A stretch of 64,000 nt of DNA from Aeromicrobium sp. Leaf245 (GTDB taxonomy: Bacteria; Actinomycetota; Actinomycetes; Propionibacteriales; Nocardioidaceae). The translations under genes and the position numbers were made by a program. Of this stretch, positions 43,468-53,558 are shown one piece after another. Each line of letters begins with the position of its first letter. The stretch's first letter is position 1. Location of the stretch: NCBI RefSeq assembly GCF_942548115.1, contig NZ_OW824151.1, forward strand, positions 2,294,001 through 2,358,000. Reading direction: 5' to 3'. The notes beneath the pieces were generated by a model that was given only the letters and a program-made list of their open reading frames with translations, was not told the DNA's origin and ran no database searches.

Positions 43468-44577
43468 TCAGGTCGCGAGGAGGACGGGGACGCGAAGCTC
43501 GGCCTCGCTGACCGATCCGTGGAAGCCCTTCATGCGCATCTCGAGCGGGAAGTCGTCGGTGCTGAAGACGGCGAAGTCGCCGAGGGCGGCGACCACCACG
43601 TCGCCGATGCGGCCCGCGACCGCCGGGTCGAGGGGACCGAACCAGTCGTCGAGCTCGTCGCGGGTGCGCACGTCGGCACGCTCCCCGCAGAAGTCCCGCC
43701 ACCGGGCCGCGACGGCCTCTCGGTCGTGGCGGGCGGTGTACAGGTGCCGGAAGCGTGCCTCGCCGGCCAGCAGGTCCACGCCCTCCAGCAGCTCGGGCGT
43801 CGTGCTGACGTCGAAACGCCCCTCGTCGGGGAGGTCGACCATCCCGTGGTCCGCGGTCACGAGGAGCACCGTGTCGGGCGGGAGGAGGTCGCGCAGCTGG
43901 GCGGTCTCACGGTCGACGGTCGCCAGGACGTCGCGCCACTCCTGCGACGTGCAGCCGTGCGCGTGACCGGCGTGGTCGAGCCGGGACTCGTAGGCGTAGA
44001 CCACCGAGCTCGCGGCGTCCTCGACCACCTCGGCCACCACGTCGAGCCGCTCCCAGATGGAGCCGACGCCGTGGAAGGGTGCGCCCCGCTGGCTGCACAG
44101 CGTCAGGCCCGTGCCCTCGAAGCGTGCCTCGTTGACGCTCCCGGCGTTGACGCCCGCCTCGTGGAGCCGCTGCAGGACGGTGGGGTGACGCTGCCACTGC
44201 AGCGCGTCGACGTCCTGGTCCCACGCGAGGGCGTTGAGGCGTCGCCCGGTCTCCGGCACCCGCGAGGTGTATCCGACGACCCCGTGCACCCCGGCGCGAA
44301 GTCCCGTGCCGAGCGACGTGAGGCTCGTGACGGTCGTGGACGGGACCCCGCACACCACGTCGGGGACGGACGGCAGTGACGACAGGAAGGGTGCGAGGTG
44401 GGCGTGCTGGCGCAGGAGCTCCTCCCCCATGCCGTCGACCAGCAGCACGACGTAGCGCGCAGCGGCGGGGAGCCCGAGGGTGTCGACCAGACCGGCGCGT
44501 CCGCCGCCGGCGACCGCTCCGGCCGACGTGAGGACCTCGTGCAGACCGTGCCGACCCCGCGGGCCGGGCGCGGTCAC
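43468..44577 (-). CDS. alkaline-phosphatase-superfamily phosphodiesterase (type I nucleotide pyrophosphatase-like)
   Basis: A 369-residue protein from GTG 44577, which overlaps the stop of the DUF5998 gene (GTGA). The metal-binding motifs of the superfamily are visible: YVVLLVDGMGEELL (first Asp), a Thr nucleophile in CGVPSTTVTSLTSLGTGLRAG, YAYESRLDHAGHAHG, and LLVTADHGMVDLP. This is the actinobacterial PglZ/NPP-like family found beside DUF5998. No signal peptide is evident, so it acts in the cytoplasm. Substrate unknown, probably a nucleotide or phosphodiester. Confidence 0.85.
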   Translation of the reverse strand: MTAPGPRGRHGLHEVLTSAGAVAGGGRAGLVDTLGLPAAARYVVLLVDGMGEELLRQHAHLAPFLSSLPSVPDVVCGVPSTTVTSLTSLGTGLRAGVHGVVGYTSRVPETGRRLNALAWDQDVDALQWQRHPTVLQRLHEAGVNAGSVNEARFEGTGLTLCSQRGAPFHGVGSIWERLDVVAEVVEDAASSVVYAYESRLDHAGHAHGCTSQEWRDVLATVDRETAQLRDLLPPDTVLLVTADHGMVDLPDEGRFDVSTTPELLEGVDLLAGEARFRHLYTARHDREAVAARWRDFCGERADVRTRDELDDWFGPLDPAVAGRIGDVVVAALGDFAVFSTDDFPLEMRMKGFHGSVSEAELRVPVLLAT

Positions 44578-45146
44578 GCCGTTCCGGTCGTGGCGGCGGA
44601 CAGCTGACGGGCGAACACCAGGAGGCGCTCGACGGCCACGCCGCCGTCGGCCGCGGCGCTCAGGCGCAACGAGAAGTCGTCGCCGGTCAGGTTGCCGGTG
44701 TACCCGTGGTCGGCCTCGCAGTCCGGGTCGCTGCACTGGGCGGGCTCGAGGTCCAGGTGCGACACGGCACCCCACCCGATGGTGACCACGGCCTCCTCGA
44801 GGGTGCCGGAGGTGGCCACCATCCGGGTCACGACCACCGACCTGATCCGGTGGATCGACACGGCCTCGCTCGTCGTGGAGGTGTAGGGCCGCGGCAGGAG
44901 GTCGTCGGGCGGGTGCTCGTCGGTGTGCACGAGCACGACCCGCGACGGCGTCATCACGAGCACCGTCATGTGGCGACGGATCTCGTCGCGCTCGAACGTC
45001 GGTTCGTGGTGGACCACGTGCGCGAGGACGTCCTCGCCCGCCAGGGCGTCACGCAGGCCTGCCGTCACGATCTCGGGGTAGTAGCCGCTGCGCTCGATCT
45101 CCTGGAACACGTCGGCGGCGGGCCCGACGGGGCGCTCACGTCTCAT
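44574..45146 (-). CDS. DUF5998 protein
   Basis: A 190-residue protein beginning [51 protein letters not shown], with RRHMTVLVMTPSRVVLVHTDEH, the Ser/Thr loop TSEAVSIHRIRSVVVTRMV, and PAQCSDPDCEADHGYTGNLTGDDFSLRLS. The CSDPDCEADHGY block is conserved in the family. The fold looks PH-like; function is unknown. The ATG overlaps the upstream stop (TGATG), and a GTG one codon earlier is an equal alternative. It lies between the pat-like and phosphodiesterase genes in one tightly coupled operon. Confidence 0.85.
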   Translation of the reverse strand: MRRERPVGPAADVFQEIERSGYYPEIVTAGLRDALAGEDVLAHVVHHEPTFERDEIRRHMTVLVMTPSRVVLVHTDEHPPDDLLPRPYTSTTSEAVSIHRIRSVVVTRMVATSGTLEEAVVTIGWGAVSHLDLEPAQCSDPDCEADHGYTGNLTGDDFSLRLSAAADGGVAVERLLVFARQLSAATTGTA

Positions 45147-47848
45147 CACGCCAGCGTATCCCTGACCGGACTGCTCAGACGCCGCACGTACCGCTCCTCG
45201 CGACGGTCCGTGGCCGGCACCACCTTGGCGCGGGCGCTCAACGCCGTCAGTCCGGTCTCGTGCACCAGCACGGGCTCCAGGTCGAGCTCGGCGATCTCGG
45301 GCAGGTCGTCCTTCAGCGCCGCCAGCCGCAGGATGGTGTCCTGGATCGCCGGGGTGTCGACCGGGTCGGACCCGCGGTAGCCGTACAGCAGCGGCGCGGA
45401 CCGCAGGTCGCGGATCATCGACTCCGCATCGGCGTCGGTCAGGGGCGGGATGCCGTAGGCGCGGTCACCCAGGAGCTCGCTCGAGGCGCCCGCGAGGCCG
45501 AAGGAGACCAGCGGTCCGAACAGGGCGTCCTCGGTGACCGTGAACGACAGCGGGATGCCGTCGGGGGCGGAACGCTGGACGAAGAAGCGGGTGTCGGCAC
45601 GCATGCCCGGCCAGGACGTCAGCTGGTCCCACGCCTCGAACATGTCGGCACGGTCCTGGATCCCGCGCCAGATGTGCGCGAGGTCGGGGCGGGCGCGCAG
45701 GTGCTCGCTGCCGGCCTTGAGCACGACGTCCCAGCCCAGCTGCTCCGCGGCGGCGACGGCCTCCTCCGGGTCGTGGACGTTGATCCACGTCCACAGGTCG
45801 ATCCCGTAGCAGGCCAGGAGCGCGTGCACCTGCTCCGTCGAGAGGATCGCGCCTCGCGGCGCGTGCGCCAGCACGTCGCGCACGAGGGCGCGGGCGTCGC
45901 CGGTGCGGAAGTCGTCGTGGGCGCGGAACTCGCCGTGGTCCCGAGCCGCCCACTCCGCGTAGGTGACCACACGGGCGAGGGCACGCACGGCCGACTCCGG
46001 TGCCGGGTACGACGGCACGGAGCCGCGGCCCGCGGAGCCACCCTGGACGTCGGGCACGCGGAGCAGCTCGGGGATGCCCTCGGTGCCGAGGAAGGTCGAG
46101 ACGATCGGCTTGTCGGACTGCTCGCCGATCGAGGCCAGCACGTTCGCGACCTCCTCGCCGGAGGTGTTGAGCGGCGGGATGTAGACGACCATCAGGGCGT
46201 CGATGTCGTCGGACGCCAGAGCGTTCTCGATGGCGACCTCGAAGTCGTCGGCGCCGGCGTCGGCGCCCAGCGGCACCGAGTCCGCGACCTGCAGACCGGT
46301 GGCGGTCGCGGCGTCGGCCACGAGCAGGCCCATGGCGTCGGAGTTGCCCACGACGCAGATCCGGTTGCCGCGCGGCAGCGGCTGGTGGGCCACGAGCTGC
46401 GCGACGTCGAACATCTCCTCGAGCGTGTCGACCTGGACCACGCCGGCCTGCCGGAACATCGCGTCGACCGCAGCCTGCGGCGCCGTGCTGCGCTTGACCG
46501 CGTGGCCCACGGGCACGCCCTGGGTGGAGCGGCCCGACTTCACCGCGACGATGGGCTTGGACTCCGAGACCCGGCGAGCGATGCGCGAGAACTTGCGCGG
46601 GTTGCCGATGGACTCGAGGTAGAGGAGGACGACCTCGGTGTCGTCGTCCTCCTGCCAGTACTGGAGGAGGTCGTTGCCGGACACGTCGGCACGGTTGCCC
46701 GCCGAGACGAACGTCGAGAGGCCGAGGCCACGTCGGGACACCGACTCCAGGATCGCCGTGCCGAGGGCACCGGACTGGCAGAAGAACCCGACGCGCCCCT
46801 GGGGCGGCATGGCCGTGGAGAGGGAGGCGTTCAGCTGGACCCCGGGGGCGGTGTTGATGACACCGAGGCAGTTGGGACCGACGAGGCGCAGGCCGTACGT
46901 GCGAGAGAGGTCGAGCAGCGTCCGCTGGCGCTGTCGGCCCTCGGCACCCTCCTCGGCGAACCCGGCCGAGATGACCACCAGCCCGTGCACGCCCTTCGCC
47001 GCGCAGTCGCGGACGACGTCGTTCACCGAGTCGGCCGGCACGGCCACGATGGCCAGGTCGACCTCGTGCGGGATGTCCTTGACGCTCTTGAAGGCGGGCA
47101 GCCCCGAGACCGCCTCGGCCTGGCTGTTCACGGCGTAGACGCTGCCCTGGTAGTCGCCGAGGACGAGGTTGCGCACCACCGTCTGGCCGATCGACCGCTG
47201 GCGCCGGCTGGCTCCCACGACGGCGATGCTGCGCGCCGCGAAGATCCGCTCGATGGACGCCGCCTCGGCGCGCTGCTCGCGCGAGCGCATGACGCCCACG
47301 GCCGAGTCGGTGGGATCGATCCGGAACGACAGCTGCTGGACGCCGTCCTCGACCACGCCCTCGACGGAGTAGCCCATCTCGCGGAACACCTGGAGCATGC
47401 GGTGGTTGCTCGGCAGCACGTCCGCGGTGAACTTGGTGAGGCCTCGTTCGCGGCCCGCCTGGGCGAGGTGCTCGAGCAGGAGCTGGCCCACGCCCCGACC
47501 CTGGTGGGCGTCCTCCACGAGGAAGGCCACCTCGGCCACGTCGTCGCTGACCGCGTCGTAGCGCCCGACGCCGATGATCGTGTCGTGCAGCGTCAGCACG
47601 AAGGCGACCCGGCGATCGAGGTCGACGTGCGTGAAGCGTGCGACGTCGCGCTCGGACAGCGTGGGGTACGGGGCGAAGAACCGGTAGTACTTGGACTCGT
47701 CGGAGACGCGTGAGTAGAACGCGACGAAGGCCTCGGTGTCCTCGGGGGTGATGGGCCGGACCTGGGCGACGCGGCCGTCCTTCAGCAGGACGTCCGCCTC
47801 CCACATCCGGGCACGGTCGGCCGGCGTCGTCGAGGCGTCCTGCGTCAC
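45146..47848 (-). CDS. GNAT acetyltransferase fused to NDP-forming acyl-CoA synthetase-like domains (Pat-type protein acetyltransferase)
   Basis: A 900-residue protein from GTG 47848. Residues about 20-190 are a GNAT domain ([29 protein letters not shown]; acetyl-CoA loop [17 protein letters not shown]). Then follow a CoA-binding Rossmann domain ([22 protein letters not shown]), a succinyl-CoA-ligase-like domain ([23 protein letters not shown]) and a C-terminal ATP-grasp domain ([17 protein letters not shown] ... LDLEPVLV). GNAT-first order is the actinobacterial arrangement, the reverse of E. coli PatZ. The segment where active ligases have SHTG reads AVKRSTAP, so ligase activity is doubtful. 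It probably acetylates lysines of metabolic enzymes. Confidence 0.88.
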   Translation of the reverse strand: MTQDASTTPADRARMWEADVLLKDGRVAQVRPITPEDTEAFVAFYSRVSDESKYYRFFAPYPTLSERDVARFTHVDLDRRVAFVLTLHDTIIGVGRYDAVSDDVAEVAFLVEDAHQGRGVGQLLLEHLAQAGRERGLTKFTADVLPSNHRMLQVFREMGYSVEGVVEDGVQQLSFRIDPTDSAVGVMRSREQRAEAASIERIFAARSIAVVGASRRQRSIGQTVVRNLVLGDYQGSVYAVNSQAEAVSGLPAFKSVKDIPHEVDLAIVAVPADSVNDVVRDCAAKGVHGLVVISAGFAEEGAEGRQRQRTLLDLSRTYGLRLVGPNCLGVINTAPGVQLNASLSTAMPPQGRVGFFCQSGALGTAILESVSRRGLGLSTFVSAGNRADVSGNDLLQYWQEDDDTEVVLLYLESIGNPRKFSRIARRVSESKPIVAVKSGRSTQGVPVGHAVKRSTAPQAAVDAMFRQAGVVQVDTLEEMFDVAQLVAHQPLPRGNRICVVGNSDAMGLLVADAATATGLQVADSVPLGADAGADDFEVAIENALASDDIDALMVVYIPPLNTSGEEVANVLASIGEQSDKPIVSTFLGTEGIPELLRVPDVQGGSAGRGSVPSYPAPESAVRALARVVTYAEWAARDHGEFRAHDDFRTGDARALVRDVLAHAPRGAILSTEQVHALLACYGIDLWTWINVHDPEEAVAAAEQLGWDVVLKAGSEHLRARPDLAHIWRGIQDRADMFEAWDQLTSWPGMRADTRFFVQRSAPDGIPLSFTVTEDALFGPLVSFGLAGASSELLGDRAYGIPPLTDADAESMIRDLRSAPLLYGYRGSDPVDTPAIQDTILRLAALKDDLPEIAELDLEPVLVHETGLTALSARAKVVPATDRREERYVRRLSSPVRDTLA

Positions 47849-47855
47849 GCGCCCA

Positions 47856-47861
47856 AACCTA
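47856..47861 (-). promoter_or_regulatory. -10 box of pat-like gene, leaderless
   Basis: TAGGTT on the minus strand, then TGGGCGC and the GTG at 47848. Confidence 0.55.
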
Positions 47862-48000
47862 CCCCGTACGGGCGCCCGTCCCGGGCGCGGAGGAGCCCGG
47901 GCGTCCCTCGGGCGGCGTGGCGGCTGGGGCGCACGGCCCCGGACCGGGAGAATCGAGAGGTCGCCCATCGGGTGGCACGTCGTCAGCCAGGAGAGGATGC

Positions 48001-50466
48001 ATGGCCCGCAGCAGCACCCCGAACCCCCCCGAGGAGTTCGACGAGCACATCATCGACACCGACATCACGGACGAGATGAGTGCGAGCTACATCGAGTACG
48101 CGTACTCGGTGATCTACTCCCGCGCCATCCCCGACGCCCGCGACGGGCTCAAGCCCGTCCAGCGGCGCACCCTCTTCACGATGGACGACATGGGGCTGCG
48201 CAACGACCGCGGCCACGTCAAGAGCGCCCGTGTCGTCGGCGAGGTCATGGGTCGGCTGCACCCGCACGGCGACAGCGCCATCTACGACGCGCTCGTCCGG
48301 CTCGTCCAGCCGTGGTCCATGCGACTCCCGCTGGTGGACGGCCACGGCAACTTCGGCTCGCCCGACGACCCGCCCGCGGCCATGCGCTACACCGAGTGCC
48401 GCATGGACGAGGCCGCCGAGGCCATGACGGCCTCCATCGACGAGGACACCGTCGACTTCAAGCCCAACTACGACGGTCGTGAGCTGGAGCCGAGCGTGCT
48501 GCCGGCCTCGCTGCCGAACCTCCTGGTCAACGGCGCGTCCGGCATCGCCGTCGGCATGGCCACGAACATCGCCCCGCACAACCTCGTGGAGGTCGTGCAG
48601 GCGCTGCGCCACCTGATCGAGCACCCGCGGGCCGACCTCGACGACCTCATGCGCTTCATCCCCGGCCCCGACCTGCCGACCGGCGGCAAGATCGTCGGGC
48701 TCGACGGCGTCCGCGACGCGTACGCCACGGGCAACGGCTCCTTCCGGATGCGCGCCACCACGCGGGTCGAGAACGTGACCCCTCGCCGCAAGGGCATCGT
48801 GGTCACCGAGCTGCCCTACAACGTCGGCACCGAGAAGGTCGTCGAGGCCATCAAGAAGCTGGTCCAGGCCAAGAAGCTCCAGGGCATCTCCGACATCAAG
48901 AACCTGACCGACCGGCACAAGGGCCTGCAGCTGGTGATCGAGGTCAAGAACGGCATCGTGCCCGAGGTGCTCCTCGAGCAGCTCTACAAGCACACGCCGA
49001 TGGAGTCGTCGTTCTCGATCAACGCGGTCGCCCTCGTCGACGGCCAGCCCCGCACGCTTGGCCTCAAGGAGATGCTCGAGGTCTTCCTGGCGCACCGGTT
49101 CCAGGTGGTCCGTCGGCGCAGCGAGTTCCGGCGCGCCAAGGCCGCCGCCCGGCTGCACCTCGTCGAGGGGCTGCTGGTCGCGATCCTCGACATCGACGAG
49201 GTCATCCAGCTGATCCGCAGCAGCGACAACCGCGGCGAGGCACGCAGCCGCCTCATGGGGGTCTTCGACCTCAGCGAGGCCCAGGCCGACTTCATCCTCG
49301 ACCGCACGCTGGGCAGCCTCACCCGGTTCTCCAGGATCGAGCTCGAGAAGGAGGCCGACGAGCTGCGCGCCGCGATCGAGCGGCTCGAGGAGATCCTCGG
49401 CGACGACGGCGTGCTGCGTGCGGTCGTCTCCGACGAGCTCGACGCAGCGGCCCAGCGCTTCGGGACGCCCCGACGCACGGTGCTGCTGGAGTCCGCCGGT
49501 CAGACCGTCACGGCCGCGGCGCAGCTCGAGGTCGCCGACGACCCGTGCTGGGTGCTGCTGTCGGCCACGGGGCTGCTGGCCCGCACGAGCGACGACTCCC
49601 CGCTCGGCGACGTCGGTCGACGCTCCAAGCACGACGTGGTCGTCTCGGCCGTGGCGGCCACGGCGCGAGGCCAGGTGGGCCTGGTCACCGCCGACGGCAC
49701 CGTGCACCGGCTCGACGTCCTCGACATCCCGACCTTGCCGGCCACCGCGCAGGCCCCGCACCTGCAGGGCGGTCTGCCGCTGCGTGAGCTGCTCGCGACG
49801 TCGGCACCTGCGCTGTGCCTCATGTCGCTCGAGGCCGAGGGCCCCGGGCTTGCACTGGCCACCCGCGCCGGTGTGGTCAAGCGGGTCAAGCCCGAGGTGC
49901 TGTCGCGTGACTCCTGGGAGGTCATCGGCCTCGCCGACGGCGACACCCTGGTGGGCGCCGCGCCGCTGGCCACCGGCGACGAGCAGCTCGTCCTCGTCAC
50001 CTCCGACGCCCAGCTGCTGCGCTTCGAGGCCGGCCTGGTCCGTCCGCAGGGTCGCGGCGGCGGCGGTGTGGCGGGCGTCAAGCTGGCGGCAGGTCAGCGG
50101 GTGGTCGGCTTCGGCGTGGTGCGCGACGTCGAGTCCGCCCACGTGCTCACGATCTCCGGCTCGGGCGACGCGCTGCCGGGCACGCAGACCGGGGCCGCGA
50201 AGGTCAGCCCGCTCTCGGCCTACCCGGCCAAGGGCCGGGCCACCGGCGGCGTGCGCTGCCACCGGCTGCTCAAGGGCGAGGACGGCCTGATCCTCGGCTG
50301 GGTCGGCGACGGAACCCCCGTGGCGTGCGCCACCAGCGGGTCCCCCGTCGACCTGCCCGAGATCGACCCGAGGCGCGACGGCTCCGGGGTCGCGGTCGCC
50401 CAGCCCGTGCTCGCCGCCGCCTCGCCCGCAGGTCTGCTCCCCGGACTCCCGACCGTGCGAGACTGA
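48001..50466 (+). CDS. parC: DNA topoisomerase IV subunit A
   Basis: An 821-residue type IIA topoisomerase A subunit, ATG 48001 after AGGAGAGG. Key parts: [47 protein letters not shown] (quinolone-determining region), the DNA-linking Tyr130 in [51 protein letters not shown], and a C-terminal beta-pinwheel. The GyrA-box position reads [10 protein letters not shown] rather than QRRGGKG, which fits ParC, a decatenase without DNA wrapping. parE lies 4 kb downstream on the other strand; gyrAB would be elsewhere. Confidence 0.9.
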   Translation: MARSSTPNPPEEFDEHIIDTDITDEMSASYIEYAYSVIYSRAIPDARDGLKPVQRRTLFTMDDMGLRNDRGHVKSARVVGEVMGRLHPHGDSAIYDALVRLVQPWSMRLPLVDGHGNFGSPDDPPAAMRYTECRMDEAAEAMTASIDEDTVDFKPNYDGRELEPSVLPASLPNLLVNGASGIAVGMATNIAPHNLVEVVQALRHLIEHPRADLDDLMRFIPGPDLPTGGKIVGLDGVRDAYATGNGSFRMRATTRVENVTPRRKGIVVTELPYNVGTEKVVEAIKKLVQAKKLQGISDIKNLTDRHKGLQLVIEVKNGIVPEVLLEQLYKHTPMESSFSINAVALVDGQPRTLGLKEMLEVFLAHRFQVVRRRSEFRRAKAAARLHLVEGLLVAILDIDEVIQLIRSSDNRGEARSRLMGVFDLSEAQADFILDRTLGSLTRFSRIELEKEADELRAAIERLEEILGDDGVLRAVVSDELDAAAQRFGTPRRTVLLESAGQTVTAAAQLEVADDPCWVLLSATGLLARTSDDSPLGDVGRRSKHDVVVSAVAATARGQVGLVTADGTVHRLDVLDIPTLPATAQAPHLQGGLPLRELLATSAPALCLMSLEAEGPGLALATRAGVVKRVKPEVLSRDSWEVIGLADGDTLVGAAPLATGDEQLVLVTSDAQLLRFEAGLVRPQGRGGGGVAGVKLAAGQRVVGFGVVRDVESAHVLTISGSGDALPGTQTGAAKVSPLSAYPAKGRATGGVRCHRLLKGEDGLILGWVGDGTPVACATSGSPVDLPEIDPRRDGSGVAVAQPVLAAASPAGLLPGLPTVRD

Positions 50467-50470
50467 GCGC

Positions 50471-51214
50471 GTGCGTCCCACCTCTCGTCCCGCCCGCTCC
50501 CGCGTCCTCCTCGTCGTCGCCACCGCCCTCGCCGGCGCGCTGCTCGTCGGCTGCACCGGAGGCGGTGACGACGCCGATCCCGGCACCGACACCTCGGCCC
50601 TGCAGAAGCGGCTCGACACGGCCAAGAAGACGATCGACGAGGCCGAGACGGTCGAGGTCTCGCTCGCGACGTCCTCGGTGCCCGACGGCGTCTCGGGCCT
50701 GCTCTCGGCCAAGGGCAAGGGCAACCACTCCCCCGCCTTCACCGGCGACGTGAAGGTCTCCACCGGCGGAGCGACCCTGTCGGCCGAGGTGGTCGCCGTG
50801 GACGGGACGGTCTACGCCAAGACCGACATCACCCCGGTGTACCTCACGATCGACCCGGCGTCCCTGAAGGCCCCGGACCCCGCAGGGCTCATCGACGCCG
50901 ACACGGGTCTCACCCAGATCCTGGTGCAGACCGACGACCTCGAGGAGGGCAAGAAGTCGCGCGACGGCCAGGACGTCCTGACCTCCGTCACGGGCACCCT
51001 GCCCGGGTCCGTCGTGTCGCAGATCATCCCCTCGGCCACCAAGGGTGCACGCTTCGACGTCACGTACCGGCTCACCGACGACGACGTGCTGCGCGACGCC
51101 ACGATGTCCGGCCCGTTCTACGGCGGCAGCACGGACGTCACGTACACGGTGCGTCTGGCCACCTCCGACGAGCCGATCGAGATCGAGGCACCGGCCCGCA
51201 CCGGCGGCAGCTGA
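50471..51214 (+). CDS. LppX/LprAFG-family lipoprotein (LprG-like)
   Basis: A 247-residue lipoprotein: signal with lipobox LVGC and Cys28, followed by TGGGDDADPG. The body (TIDEAETVEVSLATSSVPDGVSGLLSAKGKG, VSTGGATLSAEVVAVDGTVYAKTDITPVYLTIDPASL, GTLPGSVVSQIIP) matches LprG, whose half-barrel binds triacylated lipids in mycobacteria. It lies 3 bp before an MFS exporter gene, as lprG does before the P55 exporter gene (Rv1411c-Rv1410c). Likely role: handing lipids across the cell envelope. Confidence 0.85.
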   Translation: MRPTSRPARSRVLLVVATALAGALLVGCTGGGDDADPGTDTSALQKRLDTAKKTIDEAETVEVSLATSSVPDGVSGLLSAKGKGNHSPAFTGDVKVSTGGATLSAEVVAVDGTVYAKTDITPVYLTIDPASLKAPDPAGLIDADTGLTQILVQTDDLEEGKKSRDGQDVLTSVTGTLPGSVVSQIIPSATKGARFDVTYRLTDDDVLRDATMSGPFYGGSTDVTYTVRLATSDEPIEIEAPARTGGS

Positions 51215-51217
51215 CCC

Positions 51218-53056
51218 GTGCGGGACTCCGGCAGCTCGGCCGACGAGGTCGACGACGCCCGATCCGAGTCGTCGTCGGGCCCCGTGCTGGCGTCACGGAC
51301 GCTGCTCGGGCTCGCCGCGGTGGCGATCGCCTTCGCGGCCGCCGACACGTACGTGGTCGTGCTGGCCCTGCCCGAGATGATGTCGGCCAGCGGGCTCGAC
51401 GTCGACGAGCTGCAGCGTGCCGCCCCGATCATCTCGGGCTTCCTCCTGGGCTACGTGGGCGTGCTGCCGCTCATCGGGAGGATCTCCGACCTCCGCGGCC
51501 GCGTCCCGGTGCTCCTCGGCTCGCTCGTCGTCTTCGCGGTGGGCTCCCTCGTGACCGCCGCCGCCTACGACCTGAGCACGATCGTCGCCGGGCGACTGCT
51601 CCAGGGCGTCGGCGGCGGCGGACTCATCCCTCCCACGCTGGCGCTCGTCGCCGACCTGTGGCCGCCCCGCCGACGCGGGCTCCCCCTCGGGGTCGTGGGC
51701 GCCGTGCAGGAGCTCGGGAGCGTGCTGGGGCCGCTGTACGGAGCGGTCGTGCTGGCCTTCGGCTCGTGGCGGGACATCTTCTGGCTCAACGCTGCCGTCG
51801 GGTTGGTCCTGGCCGCCGTCATGCTGCGACTGCGTGGCGCCGCCCCCGCCGCCCCGCCGCGCGGTCACGCCGCCGCGTCACCCGACCGCCCGCCCGGTCG
51901 GCCCGACCTGCCCGGCTTCGGCCTGCTGGCACTCGCGCTGACGGGCCTCTCGCTGGTCATGCTGCAGCCCGAACGCTTCGTCACCGGCGTCACCGCCGGG
52001 CTGGCGTTCCTTCCGGTCACCGGCGACTCCCGCTGGCTGACCCCGCTCGCGCTCGGCACCTACGTCGTCGCCGCCCTGTTCGTGGTGCGCCAGGCCACCG
52101 CCCGCCGGCCGCTCGTGCAGTGGCGCAGCTGGGGCGAGATCGCGCGCAGCACCGACCTCGTCGGGGCCGCACTCCTCGCGATCGCCCTCGCCGCGGTGAT
52201 CGTGACCTTCGCCTCGGCCGAGCCGGAGTCCGGCACGCTCTCGCCCCAGGCCCCGTGGCTCCTGCCCGTCGCCGCCCTGGCGACCGTCGGGTTCGTGTAC
52301 CGGCAGCGCACGGCGACCGAGCCCCTGGTCCCGCGCGGCGCCCTGTCGGCCCGGCCGGCCTGGGGCGCCCTCGTCGTCTCCTTCGTCATCGGGGCAGCCC
52401 TGATCGCGGCTCTCGTCGACATCCCCTTCTTCGCCCGGCTCACCGTCCACCGGGACTCCCAGCTCGACGCGGCCCTCGTGCTCGTGCGCTTCCTGGTGGC
52501 ACTCCCGGTGGGCGCGGTCCTCGGCGGCTGGCTCCTGCGCCGCGTACCGGCGTCGTGGCTGACCGCGGTGGCCATGCTGGTCAGTGCGGCCGCGTTCTGG
52601 CACATGGCCACGTGGGACGCGCAGTCGTTGGCCAGCGAGTGGGAGACGCTCTCGCTCGTGGCGGCCGGACTGGGCTTCGGGCTCGCGATCGCACCGGTCA
52701 ACGCCGTGCTGCTCGAGCACACCGCCGACGCCGTCCACGGCGTCGCGAGCGCCCTGCTCATCGTGGCCCGCATGGTCGGCATGCTCATCGGCGTCTCGGC
52801 GCTGACGACCATCGGGCTGCGGGCGTTCTACTCGGCCTCGTCGCGGATCCCGGCGGCGGCGGACCTCTGCACCGGGGAGGTCCAGCTCTGCCAGGCGTAC
52901 CGTGACGCGGTGCGCGACGCCGGCATCGCGCAGCTGCACGCCGTGTTCCTCGGGGCAGCCGTCTGCGCGGTCGTCGCGGCGGGCCTGTCGCTCTGGCTCC
53001 TACGTGAACCTGCTCATACCCGCACGCGCAGCAGCGGTACTACGCTGCCCCTGTGA
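51218..53056 (+). CDS. MFS exporter, DHA2/P55-like
   Basis: A 612-residue protein with about 14 hydrophobic segments. The motif-A loop GRISDLRGRVPVLLGS, motif C-like GRLLQGVGGGGLIPPTLALVADLWPPRRRGLPLGVVGAVQELGSVLGPLYGAVV and the long loop between helices (LRGAAPAAPPRGHAAASPDRPPGRPD) fit P55-type exporters. GTG start 3 nt after the lprG-like stop. In mycobacteria the LprG-P55 pair exports triacylglycerol and affects drug tolerance; the same is inferred here. The stop overlaps the carbonic anhydrase start. Confidence 0.85.
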   Translation: MRDSGSSADEVDDARSESSSGPVLASRTLLGLAAVAIAFAAADTYVVVLALPEMMSASGLDVDELQRAAPIISGFLLGYVGVLPLIGRISDLRGRVPVLLGSLVVFAVGSLVTAAAYDLSTIVAGRLLQGVGGGGLIPPTLALVADLWPPRRRGLPLGVVGAVQELGSVLGPLYGAVVLAFGSWRDIFWLNAAVGLVLAAVMLRLRGAAPAAPPRGHAAASPDRPPGRPDLPGFGLLALALTGLSLVMLQPERFVTGVTAGLAFLPVTGDSRWLTPLALGTYVVAALFVVRQATARRPLVQWRSWGEIARSTDLVGAALLAIALAAVIVTFASAEPESGTLSPQAPWLLPVAALATVGFVYRQRTATEPLVPRGALSARPAWGALVVSFVIGAALIAALVDIPFFARLTVHRDSQLDAALVLVRFLVALPVGAVLGGWLLRRVPASWLTAVAMLVSAAAFWHMATWDAQSLASEWETLSLVAAGLGFGLAIAPVNAVLLEHTADAVHGVASALLIVARMVGMLIGVSALTTIGLRAFYSASSRIPAAADLCTGEVQLCQAYRDAVRDAGIAQLHAVFLGAAVCAVVAAGLSLWLLREPAHTRTRSSGTTLPL

Positions 53057-53547
53057 CGGACTTCGACGACCTTCTCGCAGCCAACCGAACCTTCGCCGAC
53101 TCCTTCGCCCTCACCGGCTTCGACGGCATCGCCCGTGCCGGTGTGGCCATGGTGACGTGCATGGACTCGCGCATCGACCCGCTCGGCATGATCGGCCTCC
53201 AGCCCGGTGACGCGAAGATCCTGCGCAACCCCGGCGGCCGGGTGAACGACGACGAGCTCGTGGCCCTCGTGCTGGGCGTGCACCTGCTCCAGGTGAAGCG
53301 CGTCCTCGTGGTCGAGCACACCCGGTGCGCGATGGCCTCCTCCACGGAGGAGCAGATCCACGAGCGCGTCTCCAGCAGCACCGGCACCGACTCCACCTGG
53401 ATGAGCATCGGCCCGATCGACGACCAGCAGCGCCAGCTCCGGGCCGACGTGCACCGCGTGACCTCGCACCCGCTCATCCCGGACTCGATCGACGTCGGCG
53501 GCTTCCTGTACGACGTCGACACCGGACTGCTGCAGCAGGTCGTCTGA
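53053..53547 (+). CDS. beta-class carbonic anhydrase
   Basis: A 164-residue protein with zinc ligands Cys36 (CMDSR, with the catalytic Asp38-Arg40 dyad), His89 and Cys92 (VEHTRC). ILRNPGGRVNDDELVALVLGVHLLQVKRVLVVEHT is the family core. It hydrates CO2 to bicarbonate. This short type lacks the C-terminal extension of longer plant-like enzymes and resembles Rv1284 of M. tuberculosis. GTG start overlaps the exporter stop (GTGA), a link with no obvious functional reason. Confidence 0.9.
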   Translation: MTDFDDLLAANRTFADSFALTGFDGIARAGVAMVTCMDSRIDPLGMIGLQPGDAKILRNPGGRVNDDELVALVLGVHLLQVKRVLVVEHTRCAMASSTEEQIHERVSSSTGTDSTWMSIGPIDDQQRQLRADVHRVTSHPLIPDSIDVGGFLYDVDTGLLQQVV

Positions 53548-53558
53548 GCCAGGCTCAG
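53544..53558. terminator. small hairpin holding both convergent stop codons
   Basis: CTGAGCC-A-GGCTCAG (53544-53558). The TGA of the carbonic anhydrase gene and the stop of the DUF1707 gene fall in opposite arms. In practice the loop would open to three or more bases; the terminator role is tentative. Confidence 0.35.

Noticed and set aside
48001-50466. gyrA
   Set aside because: The GyrA box is degenerate, the neighbours are those of actinobacterial parC, and parE rather than gyrB is nearby; true gyrAB normally lies near the replication origin.
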